A stretch of 64,000 bases of DNA from Thermoprotei archaeon (GTDB lineage: Archaea > Thermoproteota > Thermoprotei > Gearchaeales > WAQG01), in the NCBI GenBank assembly GCA_038881895.1, contig JAVZOV010000001.1, forward strand, positions 537,287 to 601,286. Reading direction: 5' to 3'. The first letter of the stretch is position 1. Every line of letters starts with the position of its first letter. The notes below the pieces were generated by a model, which saw nothing but the letters and a program-made list of their open reading frames with translations, was not told the DNA's origin and ran no database searches. Shown piece after piece: positions 53,211-63,114 of the stretch. The position numbers and the translations under genes are program-made.

Positions 53211-54803
53211 ATGAATATTGTTGTTGCAGAAAGCCCTAGATTGTCATCATTCTGTGAAAAAAGAGTAAGGGAAAGTGATGATCCTAGTATAATATATAAT
53301 TATCTTGCTGATGAGTCAAGGATTGTGATAGGTAATGCTCAAAAAGTTATTTTTCCAAGATGCGAGGCTCACATTTCTGATGTGTTGAGGAGAGCTAATG
53401 AAAAGAATATATTAATAACAGTTTCTGGTGGAGGAACTGGTATAACTGGTTCAAGAGTGCCACTAGGTGGTATAGTGCTTTCAACGGAAGAGCTAACGGA
53501 AGTAGAGACAAAAAATGAGAATGAAGAATTAATCGAGCATGTTGAATCAGGAATAAAATATTCAATAGCTTTAGGGAGGAATCATGAATTCTATGCTAGA
53601 GCTCCTCCAGGTATTCCTCTTGCGATTTTTAAAAGGATGGTTGAAAGTGAAGGTCTTTTTTATCCACCTGATCCCACTGAATTGAGTGCATTTCTTGGCG
53701 GTACTGTGGCTACGAATGCTTCAGGTTCTATGACTTTTTATTATGGATCAACGAGAGATTTTGTTCGAAGACTTCGTGTAGTGCTTACTAATGGGAGAGT
53801 TCTTGATATCAAAAGGGGCAAAATCTTTGCAGATAATTACAAGTTTACTATAGTTGTTGATGGTAAGAATATTGAGGTTGATGTTCCTCGTTATGTGATG
53901 CCTAACGTTGAAAAGAATGCTGCTGGTTTGTATGCAAAACCTGATATGGATCTCATTGATCTTTTTATAGGTTCTGAGGGAATTTTAGGTGTGATAAGTG
54001 AAGTTGAGGTCAGGCTTATTCAAAAACCAGAACTTATATACACATTCTTTGTTCATTTTTCAGATGAGAGTGAAGCTATAAGGTTTTCACGTACCCTTAA
54101 AAACATTGCAAAAAAGGGAGAACTCAAGATTCTTGCTATTGAATTCTTCGATAAGAACTCAGTAGAATTCATTCGAGAAAAATATTCTGGTAATATTCCA
54201 AGTAGTTCAAACGCTATAATAGATGTTCTTATTGATGCATCAGAAAATGCTAATAGTGTTCTCAACAAATTTGCTGAAGTTTTAAATAAACATAATGTAC
54301 TAGAAGCTTTTATGATGGATTCTAGAGATGCTAAAGAAATTAGGCACGCATTGCCTGAAGGCATAAATGAGTTCGTGAGATCAAAGAATGTTCACAAGGT
54401 AGCCACTGACATTGCTGTTCCTGATGAGCATTTTAATGAGATGATGCAGTGGTATTATAAAATTGGAGATAAAAGCAAAATTAGATATGTAATTTTTGGA
54501 CATATCGGTAATAATCACCTGCACTTTAACTTTCTTCCATCAAATGAAGATGAACTTAAGACGGCTATGAAACTGATTACAATACTTTTAAGAAAGGCTG
54601 TAGAACTTAAGGGCACAGTGAGCGCTGAGCATGGTGTTGGTAAGAGGTATTATTTAGAAGATGATGAGAGAAGACCATTACTTGAACTTATGTATGGTCG
54701 TGAAGGGCTCATACAAATTGCAAAACTTAAACATGAACTAGATCCTAAACACATACTTAACATTGGTAACATGATACCAAAAGAATACTTAGCAAAAATC
54801 TAA
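53211..54803 (+). CDS. FAD-linked oxidase, glycolate/D-lactate dehydrogenase type (GlcD-like)
   Basis: About 530 residues of the VAO/PCMH family. The FAD domain has VSGGGTGITGSRVPLGG, YPPDPTELSAFLGGTVATNASG and a GSEGILGVISEVEV segment. The cap domain carries FGHIGNNHLHFNF (metal-binding histidines) and the C-terminal AEHGVGKRYYLE. It oxidises a 2-hydroxy acid such as D-lactate, glycolate or D-2-hydroxyglutarate to the keto acid. No separate FeS partner (GlcF) is adjacent. A TATA-like TTATATAAT about 30 bp before suggests a near-leaderless ATG at 53211. An iron alcohol dehydrogenase follows. Confidence 0.88.
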   Translation: MNIVVAESPRLSSFCEKRVRESDDPSIIYNYLADESRIVIGNAQKVIFPRCEAHISDVLRRANEKNILITVSGGGTGITGSRVPLGGIVLSTEELTEVETKNENEELIEHVESGIKYSIALGRNHEFYARAPPGIPLAIFKRMVESEGLFYPPDPTELSAFLGGTVATNASGSMTFYYGSTRDFVRRLRVVLTNGRVLDIKRGKIFADNYKFTIVVDGKNIEVDVPRYVMPNVEKNAAGLYAKPDMDLIDLFIGSEGILGVISEVEVRLIQKPELIYTFFVHFSDESEAIRFSRTLKNIAKKGELKILAIEFFDKNSVEFIREKYSGNIPSSSNAIIDVLIDASENANSVLNKFAEVLNKHNVLEAFMMDSRDAKEIRHALPEGINEFVRSKNVHKVATDIAVPDEHFNEMMQWYYKIGDKSKIRYVIFGHIGNNHLHFNFLPSNEDELKTAMKLITILLRKAVELKGTVSAEHGVGKRYYLEDDERRPLLELMYGREGLIQIAKLKHELDPKHILNIGNMIPKEYLAKI

Positions 54804-54893
54804 TTTATTTGCTCTGAAGTGTTGCTGTTTGCTTTATTATACATCTTAGAACGTTCTTTTAATTTTATATAGCTTAGTCTGGATTATTAGCTT

Positions 54894-56036
54894 ATGTGGT
54901 GGTTTGTTGTACCTTCAAAGATTGCTTTTGGTGAGGATGCATTAGATGCGCTCAATGAAATGAGGGGGAAGAGAGCATTAATTATAACTGACAGAGTTAT
55001 GGTAAATTTAGGCTATATTAAGCTTGTGGAGGGTAGATTAAGGGAGTATAGTTTTGATGTGATGTATTTTGATGGTGTTGAACCTGAACCATCTACAGAA
55101 GTTGTTTATAGGGCTCTCAAAATGGCGAACGAGTTTAAACCTGACTGGTTTGTTGCTGTAGGTGGTGGTTCAGCAATAGATACTGCGAAGGCCGTGTGGG
55201 TACTCTATGAAAGACCTGATAAAAAGATTGAGGAAATAAATCCTCTCGAACCTCTTGGATTAAGAAACAGGGCAAGATTCGTATGTATACCAACAACTAG
55301 TGGTACTGGTTCAGAATCCACGTGGGCCATTGTGATAACTGATAAGGAGAGCTTAAGAAAAATGGAATTAGCATCTAGAGAAGTCTTACCGGACTTGGTT
55401 ATACTGGACCCAAAATTTACATTATCAATGACTCCCAGACTCACAGCAGATACTGGTATGGATGCTCTTGCACATGCTATTGAGGCCTATGTTTCAGCTT
55501 GGAGGAATGATTATTCTGATGCGTTGGCTGAGAAAGCCGTAGAATTGATCTTTAAGTATTTACCTAGAGCATATAAGAATGGTAGTGATCTTGAGGCTAG
55601 AGAAAAAATGCATCATGCAGCTGATATGGCAGGCATGGCTTTCAGCAACTCTCAAATAGGAATAGCTCATGCACTAGCTCATGCATTCGGTGCTGTTTTT
55701 CATGTACCTCATGGTAGGTCAGTGGGTTTATTCTTACCATATAGTATCCAATATAATTGGAGCCACGCCTCTGACAGGTATAGGAAGCTTGCTGATAGAG
55801 CAGGAGTGAACAAGAATCTTGATCAAGCTGTGATAGAGCTTTTAAAAGAGCTAGAGCAGCCTATTTCGGTAAAACAATTAAGTGTTTCTAAGGATGAGTA
55901 TTTTACGAAGCTTGATTTGTTGGTTTCTAGATCTATGGAATCGACAGGAATTACAGTGAACCCTAGGCCTGTAGAAGAAAAGAATTGCAGAAAAATGTTT
56001 GAATATGCTTACGATGGACGGGTCATAGATTTCTAA
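54894..56036 (+). CDS. Iron-containing alcohol dehydrogenase
   Basis: A 380-residue group III alcohol dehydrogenase. NAD(P) loop VGGGSAIDTAKA, IPTTSGTGSES, and metal-binding residues in TGMDALAHAIEAYVS (Asp, His), ALAHAFGAVFHVPHG (two His). It interconverts an alcohol or hydroxyacid semialdehyde with the carbonyl compound. A TATA-like TTTTATATAG 27 bp upstream fits a leaderless ATG at 54894. Between the two FAD oxidases, it may supply or use their substrate. Confidence 0.9.
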   Translation: MWWFVVPSKIAFGEDALDALNEMRGKRALIITDRVMVNLGYIKLVEGRLREYSFDVMYFDGVEPEPSTEVVYRALKMANEFKPDWFVAVGGGSAIDTAKAVWVLYERPDKKIEEINPLEPLGLRNRARFVCIPTTSGTGSESTWAIVITDKESLRKMELASREVLPDLVILDPKFTLSMTPRLTADTGMDALAHAIEAYVSAWRNDYSDALAEKAVELIFKYLPRAYKNGSDLEAREKMHHAADMAGMAFSNSQIGIAHALAHAFGAVFHVPHGRSVGLFLPYSIQYNWSHASDRYRKLADRAGVNKNLDQAVIELLKELEQPISVKQLSVSKDEYFTKLDLLVSRSMESTGITVNPRPVEEKNCRKMFEYAYDGRVIDF

Positions 56037-56452
56037 ATGAATTCAGTAGGTACTTTGGCAGCAGTTTTTACTAATTCTGATGCTGCTTTGGTATAGCGTA
56101 AAACTTTAGCCATATTACCTTTTAGTTTAAACTTGCCTGTGAGAAGCCCCTGGATTGGATCAAGTTGTCCAGCGATTAATTTTTTCCAATTACTATAGGG
56201 ACCTTCAAAAACGAACGCAGCGGTTTTTGAGGCTCTGTCAGGAATCATATAAGCATCACGACATTTCCCATGCCATAAATCAACATAAAACACGTACTCC
56301 TTACTTAATCCTTCAGCAGGTGTTACAATAAACAGAAAATCTCCTTCCCAGTCTTTTGCAGCCTCTTCATAAGCCGTATTCTTGTTTAATTCTTCTTTAT
56401 ACGCCTTAATCCATTCCTCACTAGGAAATTTAAACTTCTCCATGTTTATCAT
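56033..56452 (-). CDS. SCP2 sterol-carrier-like domain protein
   Basis: A 139-residue protein with the lipid-binding SCP2 fold: FVFEGPYSNWKKLIAGQLDPIQGLLTGKFKLKGNMAKVLR is the family's signature helix-strand region. Such domains bind acyl-CoA or other lipids. It overlaps the end of the alcohol dehydrogenase by four bases on the opposite strand. Together with acyl-CoA enzymes and an AGPS-like oxidase nearby it hints at lipid handling. Confidence 0.8.
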   Translation of the reverse strand: MINMEKFKFPSEEWIKAYKEELNKNTAYEEAAKDWEGDFLFIVTPAEGLSKEYVFYVDLWHGKCRDAYMIPDRASKTAAFVFEGPYSNWKKLIAGQLDPIQGLLTGKFKLKGNMAKVLRYTKAASELVKTAAKVPTEFI

Positions 56453-56594
56453 TATTTAATATTTTTATAAGAATTTAAATCTTTATGATCTGTTAATCAA
56501 GTATCATGATATAGTACGTAGAAGATTTAGGAATGCCATGCATGTTTTTTATCTAAACATTAAAAATATATCATTGGCAACGTTTCATATAATT

Positions 56595-58043
56595 GTGTCA
56601 AGCCTATTACCGGATCGTGTTGATATCGTCATCATAGGAGCTGGTGTAACTGGGCTTTTTATAGCAAGAGAGCTATCTAGGTATGATTTAAAAATCCTTG
56701 TTATAGATAAAAAACCAGATGCTGGTTGGGGGTCAACTAAGGGTAGTGCAGGCATAATACATGCTTTCCAACTTCCTTTTAACTCATTGAAAGGTAAACT
56801 TTGTTTAGAAGGTAATAGAATGTACGATGAGATTTCAAAGGAACTCAACGTGCCATTTAAAAGAACAGGTCTCATTATAGTCTCGTTAAACGTTTTGGAA
56901 AACATTTTGGCATTCATAATATACCTCTATCTAAAGCTTAACAAAATTAATGTTCATATACTTACAAAAAAGAAACTTAAAAAATTAGAACCCAATATAA
57001 GTAAAAAGGCTCAGCTAGGGCTTTATCTTCCATCAGCTGGTGTTATATCTGTGTTTGAACTCATATTAGCATTAGTCGATAATTGTAGAGAAAATGGCGT
57101 TATTTTCTCATTCAATACAGAGGCACAAAAGATAGTGTTTAATGATAAAAATGCATTAGTTTATACAAATAAAGGTGTAATAGAAACGTCATGGATTATA
57201 AATGCTGCAGGAATAAATGCTGATATAATTGCAAAAATGGCTGGGGTGAATAATTTTAAAATATATCCAAGAAAAGGCACGCACTTAATACTCTCCGTAA
57301 AAAACATTTATAATCATTTACTCGCAGAAGTGCCATTAAAACCAGATCCAAAAACAAAAGGTGGAGGAGCACTTTTAACAATCGATGGTAAAATATTATT
57401 AGGTCCAAACCTAATTGAGAGTACAACTGATAGGGAGGACACTAGCACAGAACTTGATGATTACCATATGATTAACAAGTACAAGAGAATAATACCATCA
57501 ATTGAACACTCAGACGTGCTAGTTGCATACTCAGGTTTAAGAGCGGCAAGCAATACTAATGATTTTATTATAAACATTCCTAGAAATAGTTTCGTAAACG
57601 TTGCAGGCATACAATCACCAGGATTAACAGCAGCACCCGCTATAGCAAAAATGGTAGTGCAACTATTACAGAGGCACATTAAACTAACTCCACGCTCAAA
57701 CTTTAAACCAGTAAGAGAACGTAGCATAAAAATAAGAGATCTAATTGACGAACCAGAAAAAATAAAAGCAATTATCAAAAGAAATCCAGATTATGGAAGT
57801 ATTGTTTGTCCCTGTGAACTTGTAAGTAAAGCGGAAATTGTTGAAGCTATAAATAAAGGTATCACAACATTGGATGGCATAAAATTCTATACTAATGCAT
57901 GCATGGGTGAATGCCAAGGTTCATACTGTTTACCAGTAATTTTAGATATTTTTGAGGAGCTTAACATACCAGTACACAATGTAACTAAGAAGGGTGGTTC
58001 ATCATGGATTGTGATAAGCCATGAAAAAAGAACTGACCAGTGA
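56595..58043 (+). CDS. GlpA-like FAD glycerol-3-phosphate dehydrogenase with [2Fe-2S] BFD domain
   Basis: About 482 residues. The N-terminal FAD fold IVIIGAGVTGLFIARELSRYD and STKGSAGIIHAF are typical of DAO/GlpA proteins; the C-terminus has a Fer2_BFD domain with CPCELVSKAEI and NACMGECQGSYC. In Thermotoga-type gene clusters this protein occurs with a glycerol kinase and a pyridine-nucleotide oxidoreductase. It likely oxidises sn-glycerol 3-phosphate to dihydroxyacetone phosphate. I start at GTG 56595 because TAAAAATATATC about 28 bp upstream predicts a leaderless start there; ATG 56538 would add 19 residues lying before the FAD motif. The next gene overlaps by 23 bases. Confidence 0.82.
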   Translation: MSSLLPDRVDIVIIGAGVTGLFIARELSRYDLKILVIDKKPDAGWGSTKGSAGIIHAFQLPFNSLKGKLCLEGNRMYDEISKELNVPFKRTGLIIVSLNVLENILAFIIYLYLKLNKINVHILTKKKLKKLEPNISKKAQLGLYLPSAGVISVFELILALVDNCRENGVIFSFNTEAQKIVFNDKNALVYTNKGVIETSWIINAAGINADIIAKMAGVNNFKIYPRKGTHLILSVKNIYNHLLAEVPLKPDPKTKGGGALLTIDGKILLGPNLIESTTDREDTSTELDDYHMINKYKRIIPSIEHSDVLVAYSGLRAASNTNDFIINIPRNSFVNVAGIQSPGLTAAPAIAKMVVQLLQRHIKLTPRSNFKPVRERSIKIRDLIDEPEKIKAIIKRNPDYGSIVCPCELVSKAEIVEAINKGITTLDGIKFYTNACMGECQGSYCLPVILDIFEELNIPVHNVTKKGGSSWIVISHEKRTDQ

Positions 58044-59112
58044 CATTGTGATAATAGGTTCAGGTCCAAGCGGATTAAAAGCAACATCTAGTGCGATTAA
58101 AAATAATTTGACACCTATTGTCTTTGAGTGGGATGAACAGATTGGAGGAATATTAAGATTTGCGAGAAAAGAAATCTATACACCGGAGAATGTAGAAATT
58201 TATACAAAAACAACAGTTGTTAATGCTGTTTACGATCCTAAAGGGAATCATAAAGTAATAGCTGTAAAAAAAGGTGAAATAATTACCGTGAATACAAAAA
58301 GAATAGTATTTGCAACAGGAAGTAGAGATATAACGGTTGCTGGTGCTAAGATAGCGGGAGATAGACCATCAGGCGTTTTTACAGCCACCGAGGCATTAAG
58401 ACTTTTATCGAAAGGATACATGTTCGGAAAAAAGATTGCAATATTAGGTAAGAATGAGGTCAGTATATTGCTCTCAGAATTATTAGCCTCAAAAAATTTT
58501 GATGTAACATTGATTACTCCACGAAAAATATCGAGCATTCCAGGTATCAAGATAATCCAAGAACATACAGTCACTCGTGTCGAGGGCAGGGAACGTATTG
58601 AAAAGGTAAGGTTAGCACTAAGTAATGAAGATTTTATTCCCATAAAAGATGATGGAGAATATGAATGTGATACTTTCATAATTTCAGTTGGTTTCAGACC
58701 TCTCATTGGTTTACTTAATAAACTTCCAATAGCTATAGATCCGTATACTAGAGGACCAGTAGTTAATGAGACTTTAGAAGCTTTGTCAGGAGTTTATGTG
58801 GTTGGTGGCGCATTAGCACCATTTGAATTATTGAAAAATGTTGAAAAAAGTGGAAGTCTTGTGTTCAGAAAGCCTAGTGTTCAAGAAGAGTTTATCACTA
58901 TCAAACCAGGTAAGAATGTTAAGTTTTTAATACCGCATCAAATTACAGAGAAGAAACCGATCACACTTTTTTATTCTGTAAAACCGTATTTTAGAAAACT
59001 TAGAATTGTAGAAGAAAACATCGAAATACCTATCAATGAAGAGGAAGGTTTTGTAGAGGTTGATCCATCTTTATTTAAGGTTAATAAAATAACTATAGAT
59101 GCAATAATGTAG
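58021..59112 (+). CDS. FAD/NAD(P)-dependent oxidoreductase partner of the GlpA-like protein
   Basis: A 363-residue thioredoxin-reductase-like flavoprotein without the CxxC disulfide. DIVIIGSGPSGLKATSSA is the FAD loop, VFATGSRD the GD-like motif, AILGKNEVSILLSELLA the NAD-binding loop, and VNETLEALSGVYVVGGALAPF the closing ATG-like motif. Residues from about 285 form an extra C-terminal domain. Companions of GlpA-like proteins of this kind (HcnB/TM1433 type) accept their electrons. Strong translational coupling with the upstream gene. Confidence 0.82.
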   Translation: MKKELTSDIVIIGSGPSGLKATSSAIKNNLTPIVFEWDEQIGGILRFARKEIYTPENVEIYTKTTVVNAVYDPKGNHKVIAVKKGEIITVNTKRIVFATGSRDITVAGAKIAGDRPSGVFTATEALRLLSKGYMFGKKIAILGKNEVSILLSELLASKNFDVTLITPRKISSIPGIKIIQEHTVTRVEGRERIEKVRLALSNEDFIPIKDDGEYECDTFIISVGFRPLIGLLNKLPIAIDPYTRGPVVNETLEALSGVYVVGGALAPFELLKNVEKSGSLVFRKPSVQEEFITIKPGKNVKFLIPHQITEKKPITLFYSVKPYFRKLRIVEENIEIPINEEEGFVEVDPSLFKVNKITIDAIM

Positions 59113-59156
59113 TTTAATTTTATATTCTTGCTATAACATGATAAAATGGAATTAGA

Positions 59157-60617
59157 ATGAATAATAAAAAGGTTCTTGTTCTAGATATTGGTACTCGTGA
59201 TTTAAAAGCGCTTTTATTTGATGATAAGGGCGAACTCATTCGTAAAACAATCAATGAGCTTAAATTGATTCAACCTGCTCCTAGTTTTGTAGAGCAGGAT
59301 CCAATTGAGATTTATCAAATTTTGCTTAAAACTATAAAATCGACAATAAATGATGAGAGGGTAGACGGAATTGCAATAACAAATAATAGGTCAACAACTA
59401 TAGTTTGGGATCGTAGTGGAAAACCGTTGTATAATGCCATTACGTGGATGGATTCCAGAGGTTATGATGTCGCAAATAGATTAAAAAGTGAGTTAAACTT
59501 GCCAGAAGAATTCGCAAGGCTCCTTTTATATCCTCATGCATCATCGATGTACTTGAGATGGATCCTCGATAATGTAACTGATGTTAAGCCTAAGGCTGAA
59601 AAAGGTGAGATCTTCTTTGGGACACTTAACACATATATAATCTGGATGTTAACAAATGGAGGAATACATGCGATTGATCCATCTAATGCATCTGCTACTG
59701 GACTCTTTGATCCATTTTCAATCTCATGGTGGACTGACATAATAGAAACTTTTAAAATACCACATTCAATATTACCAGAGGTAAAGGAGAATATTAGTGA
59801 TTATGGTGAAGTCAAGAGTGGGCCACAAAACCTAATAGGCGTTCCAATACTTGTTAGCACAGCTGATCAACAAGCAGCACTCTTTGGAGAAGCGTGCATA
59901 ATGAGAGGAGAGGTCAAGGTCACTAACGGCTCTGGAAGCTTTGTAGATATGAACGTAGGAGATTCTATTAAATTCTCAGAACATGGGCTTATACCGATGA
60001 TAGCATGGAAGATTAAGAATTCAACAAGTTATCTTCTCGAAGGATATATAGCGTTTAGTGGAGAACTTTTAATTTGGCTTCAAGAGATTGGACTACTAGA
60101 AGAAATTGAAAAAATAGATGCGATAGCCAAGTTAGTAAATGATAGTGAAGGAGTTTATTTTGTGCCTGCTTTTACAGGTTTATCGGCACCGTACAATGAT
60201 CCTACGGCTCGTGGAGTGCTCATAGGATTATCCAGAGGAACAAAAAAAGAACACATAATAAGATCAGCGTTGGAAGGAATCGCATACAGCATTTATGATA
60301 TAATAGATGTGATGCAAAAAGACACGGAAACTCAAATACAAATTATTAGAGCGGATGGAAATTTGTCAAAAAGTGACTTCCTACTGCAATATGTTGCAAA
60401 CCTAACAAGAATAAATGTCGAAAGACCAAAGAACCTTGAAACAACAGGATCGGGAGCAGCTTACATGGCACTTATTGGGCTTGACGTCATATCATTAAAT
60501 GATATAAAGAGACTGATAAAAATTGAAAGAGTATTCGAACCAAAGGAGTTCATCGATATCGAAAAACTTAACTTATGGAAAAAGGCTGTTGAGAAGGCTA
60601 GAGGTTGGTATAAATGA
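59157..60617 (+). CDS. glpK: FGGY carbohydrate kinase, glycerol kinase-like
   Basis: A 486-residue kinase. DIGTRDLKALLFDD (phosphate 1), ITNNRSTTIVWDRSGKPLYNAITWMDSRG (GlpK-like substrate region), TADQQAALFGEA and GLSAPYNDPTARGVLIGLSRGTKKEHIIRSALEGIAYS are closest to glycerol kinase. It makes sn-glycerol 3-phosphate for the GlpA-like dehydrogenase. Xylulose or other polyol kinases are possible since some GlpK residues differ. Overlaps the following oxidase gene by four bases. Confidence 0.82.
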   Translation: MNNKKVLVLDIGTRDLKALLFDDKGELIRKTINELKLIQPAPSFVEQDPIEIYQILLKTIKSTINDERVDGIAITNNRSTTIVWDRSGKPLYNAITWMDSRGYDVANRLKSELNLPEEFARLLLYPHASSMYLRWILDNVTDVKPKAEKGEIFFGTLNTYIIWMLTNGGIHAIDPSNASATGLFDPFSISWWTDIIETFKIPHSILPEVKENISDYGEVKSGPQNLIGVPILVSTADQQAALFGEACIMRGEVKVTNGSGSFVDMNVGDSIKFSEHGLIPMIAWKIKNSTSYLLEGYIAFSGELLIWLQEIGLLEEIEKIDAIAKLVNDSEGVYFVPAFTGLSAPYNDPTARGVLIGLSRGTKKEHIIRSALEGIAYSIYDIIDVMQKDTETQIQIIRADGNLSKSDFLLQYVANLTRINVERPKNLETTGSGAAYMALIGLDVISLNDIKRLIKIERVFEPKEFIDIEKLNLWKKAVEKARGWYK

Positions 60618-62050
60618 CACTATGGAATATCCAAAGATTAAAAAAGAACGAGAATATTAAAAAAGCCATCATAGAACTTGAAAACATACTAGGTACAGAT
60701 AGAGTATTTACTGATGTTAATATATTAAAAACGAAAGCATTAGATTTCACACCACTATTTCTAGCAAGAACATTACGTAATATGGAAATACCACTCCCAG
60801 ATGTAATAGTGAAACCAAAAAATGCCGATGAAGTCTCGAAAATAGTAAAAATCGCTAATCTCTTTAATGTACCAATAATACCATTAGGTGGAGGATCTGG
60901 CGTAGTTGGAGGAATAATAGCAACACGGGGAGGAATACTCATCGATTTAGAGGACCTCAAAACTATTGAAGTTGATGAAGAAAATATGATAGTTCACGTT
61001 AGTGCAGGTGTTAAAGGTATAGAACTTGAAAAAGAATTAAACAAAAAAGGTTACACGACAGGACATTATCCTCAGTCAATATATGATTCAACTATAGGTG
61101 GATGGATTGCAACAAAAGCAATAGGACAATACTCTACAAAATACGGTGGTATAGAGGATATAGTAGTAAGTTTAGAAGTAGTGCTACCAACAGGAGAAAT
61201 AATAACCACAAAACCAGTGCCAAGAACCTCGACAGGACCTGACTTAAAACATATTTTCATAGGGTCGGAGGGAACATTAGGAATAATAACATCAGCAACA
61301 TTAAAAATAAGACCTATGCCTCAATCGCGAACATTATTATCATATACATTCGATGACTTTAATAGAGGACTCAATGCAGTAAAAACTATTATGATAAAAA
61401 ATTTAAATCCAGACGTAGTCAGGCTCTATGATGAAGATGATTCTGCTCTCTGGTTTACTGGAAAAGTGGATAAACCATTATTAATAATGGTACTAGAAGA
61501 TGAACAAACGATATTAAGCACACAAAGACAAATAATTAATGACATAGTGACAAAGCATGGTGGTTCATGGTCTGGTGAAGAGTTACCGTCCATTTGGCTT
61601 AAAGAACGATTTGAAGCAAGAGAAAAAGCAGAACAATACATGAAGATGGGATTACTCATAGATACGATTGAGGTCTCAGGACTTTGGAACAAATTACCAG
61701 AATTGCATACAAAAATAAAGACATCCCTGAAAAGCATTCAAGAAAAAAATACGACAGTGCTTCATGCATCAGCCCATGCAGACCACTTCTATACTAATGG
61801 TGGATGTTTGTACTTCACAATAGGAGGAATATCAGAAAATGATCCAACATATTTCTACGAAAAAATATGGGAAACTAGTATGAAAATTTGTCTTTCATTA
61901 GACTGCTCAATAAGCAATCATCATGGAATTGGATTAATAAGAGTACCATGGATAAAACAAGAATTGGGCCCAGCCTATAATATCCTAAAACAAATTAAGA
62001 ATATGCTAGATCCCAAAAACATAATGAACCCAGACAAATTATTACAATGA
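60614..62050 (+). CDS. FAD-binding oxidase resembling alkyldihydroxyacetonephosphate synthase
   Basis: A 478-residue VAO-family flavoprotein. IIPLGGGSGVVGG, TGHYPQSIYDSTIGGWIATKAIGQYSTKYGG and GSEGTLGIITSATLKIRPMP form the PCMH FAD domain, with the HYPQS...STIGGW wording characteristic of AGPS. The C-terminal histidine cluster SISNHHGIGLIRVPWIKQ matches the AGPS HHHG motif with Asn in the first position, and CLYFTIGG holds the catalytic-tyrosine region. AGPS exchanges acyl for alkyl on dihydroxyacetone phosphate; in an archaeon a related ether-bond or glycolate/glyceraldehyde oxidation may be meant. Its stop touches a TnpB-derived repeat. Confidence 0.78.
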   Translation: MTLWNIQRLKKNENIKKAIIELENILGTDRVFTDVNILKTKALDFTPLFLARTLRNMEIPLPDVIVKPKNADEVSKIVKIANLFNVPIIPLGGGSGVVGGIIATRGGILIDLEDLKTIEVDEENMIVHVSAGVKGIELEKELNKKGYTTGHYPQSIYDSTIGGWIATKAIGQYSTKYGGIEDIVVSLEVVLPTGEIITTKPVPRTSTGPDLKHIFIGSEGTLGIITSATLKIRPMPQSRTLLSYTFDDFNRGLNAVKTIMIKNLNPDVVRLYDEDDSALWFTGKVDKPLLIMVLEDEQTILSTQRQIINDIVTKHGGSWSGEELPSIWLKERFEAREKAEQYMKMGLLIDTIEVSGLWNKLPELHTKIKTSLKSIQEKNTTVLHASAHADHFYTNGGCLYFTIGGISENDPTYFYEKIWETSMKICLSLDCSISNHHGIGLIRVPWIKQELGPAYNILKQIKNMLDPKNIMNPDKLLQ

Positions 62051-62051
62051 A

Positions 62052-62316
62052 AGCTCGACAGGAAAGATTATTTTCTGGGATGAATTGTTGATAAACTTAA
62101 ACATTTGATGAATGGCATTATTCTTGAGAGGGTTGTTCACGTGTAGTAGATATTTAAAAGTCTGAATAAGACTCTGAGCTAAAGTTGTAGAGGAAGCTCA
62201 GACAAGCGGGTTATGGACTATAGCAGGGGCTGGTTTGACACAGCCCAGAACTTGACAACGAGGAACAAAAATATGATTCGATTGAGAATCCTCCGACTTT
62301 AGTCGTGAAGAACGTC
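62052..62316 (+). mobile_element. Miniature TnpB-derived element, about 265 bp
   Basis: Left end: CTCGACAGGAAAG then TTTTCTGGGATGAATTGTTG and ATAAACTTAAAC, shared with 15204-15240. Right end: GCCCAGAACTTGAC, ATTGAGAATCCTCCGAC, TTTAGTCG hairpin and GAACGTC. The interior aligns with 53060-53110 and has no coding remnant. From 62317 to 62505 I see nothing. Confidence 0.55.
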
Positions 62317-62505
62317 AAATGAACAGTGTATAGCATAAATAATAAACACTACCTTTTAGGATCATTCTTATAGTATCGCTTATGCTAGCAGGATCATCGA
62401 TAATATTATTTCAGGTGATGACTTTAGACACTAAACTCTAAAAAGAGTTATCATTTAGTCATATTTACATTTAAAAATGCAGAGTATAACTTAAATAGAA
62501 GTAAC

Positions 62506-63114
62506 TCAGCTAGTCATCTCAACAATTTCTGGCAGACTTTCATCAAGCTTCCTAGTTAAAGCATACTCATAAAACGTTCTCCCGGTACAGTTCAGTCTCA
62601 TCTTCACACCTTTACCCTCAACTGTTACTGTTGAATCTGCTATCTCAGTGTTATGACAGTACCTGTAACCCTCTACTGGGTCTTCATACCTGGCTACAAT
62701 GATGTTCTTTCTCGGAACCTCTACATCAACAGTTATAGCGTAGCCTCCAGACTTAACCCTAACATTAAACCTTTCCAGCTTCAACTCATCCCTATAAGCT
62801 ATTCCCATAAACCTTCCAGTATTTACAAGCCTTCCAGCATGACTAAACATCCCAAATAGAACTCTATGACGACCATCAGGAGATGCTACCATCAGATCAA
62901 CCCAACCATCAGGATCCTCATCAAAGCCACTGCAGTGGATCCAGACCCAATGATCTAAATACCTCTTACCCCTAATATAGCCTATCATGCCTCTCTGTTC
63001 GCTGATCCTGTACTCCTCTCCTCCAAGCCTTACCTCACCGTTGAACGTAGTATTAGGATTAACTATTATGTATCTCGAGCTCCTCCTGAAAATTCTGTAA
63101 ACTAAGGGTAAGGC
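62506..63114 (-). pseudogene. 5'-truncated gene of unknown function, disrupted by a TnpB element
   Basis: The C-terminal 200 or so residues of a protein read open on the minus strand from about 63114 to 62506: YRIFRRSSRYIIVNPN, VRLGGEEYRISEQRG, KRYLDHWVWIHCSGFDED, then WVDLMVASPDGRH and GMFSHAGRLVNTGRF. There is no start codon before the internal Met at 62988, and upstream the frame runs straight into the element left end, then hits a stop. Tryptophan- and glycine-rich wording resembles lipocalin-like enzymes (CrtC/tocopherol-cyclase type), but this is only a guess. The missing 5' part may lie beyond the element, outside the window. Confidence 0.55.
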
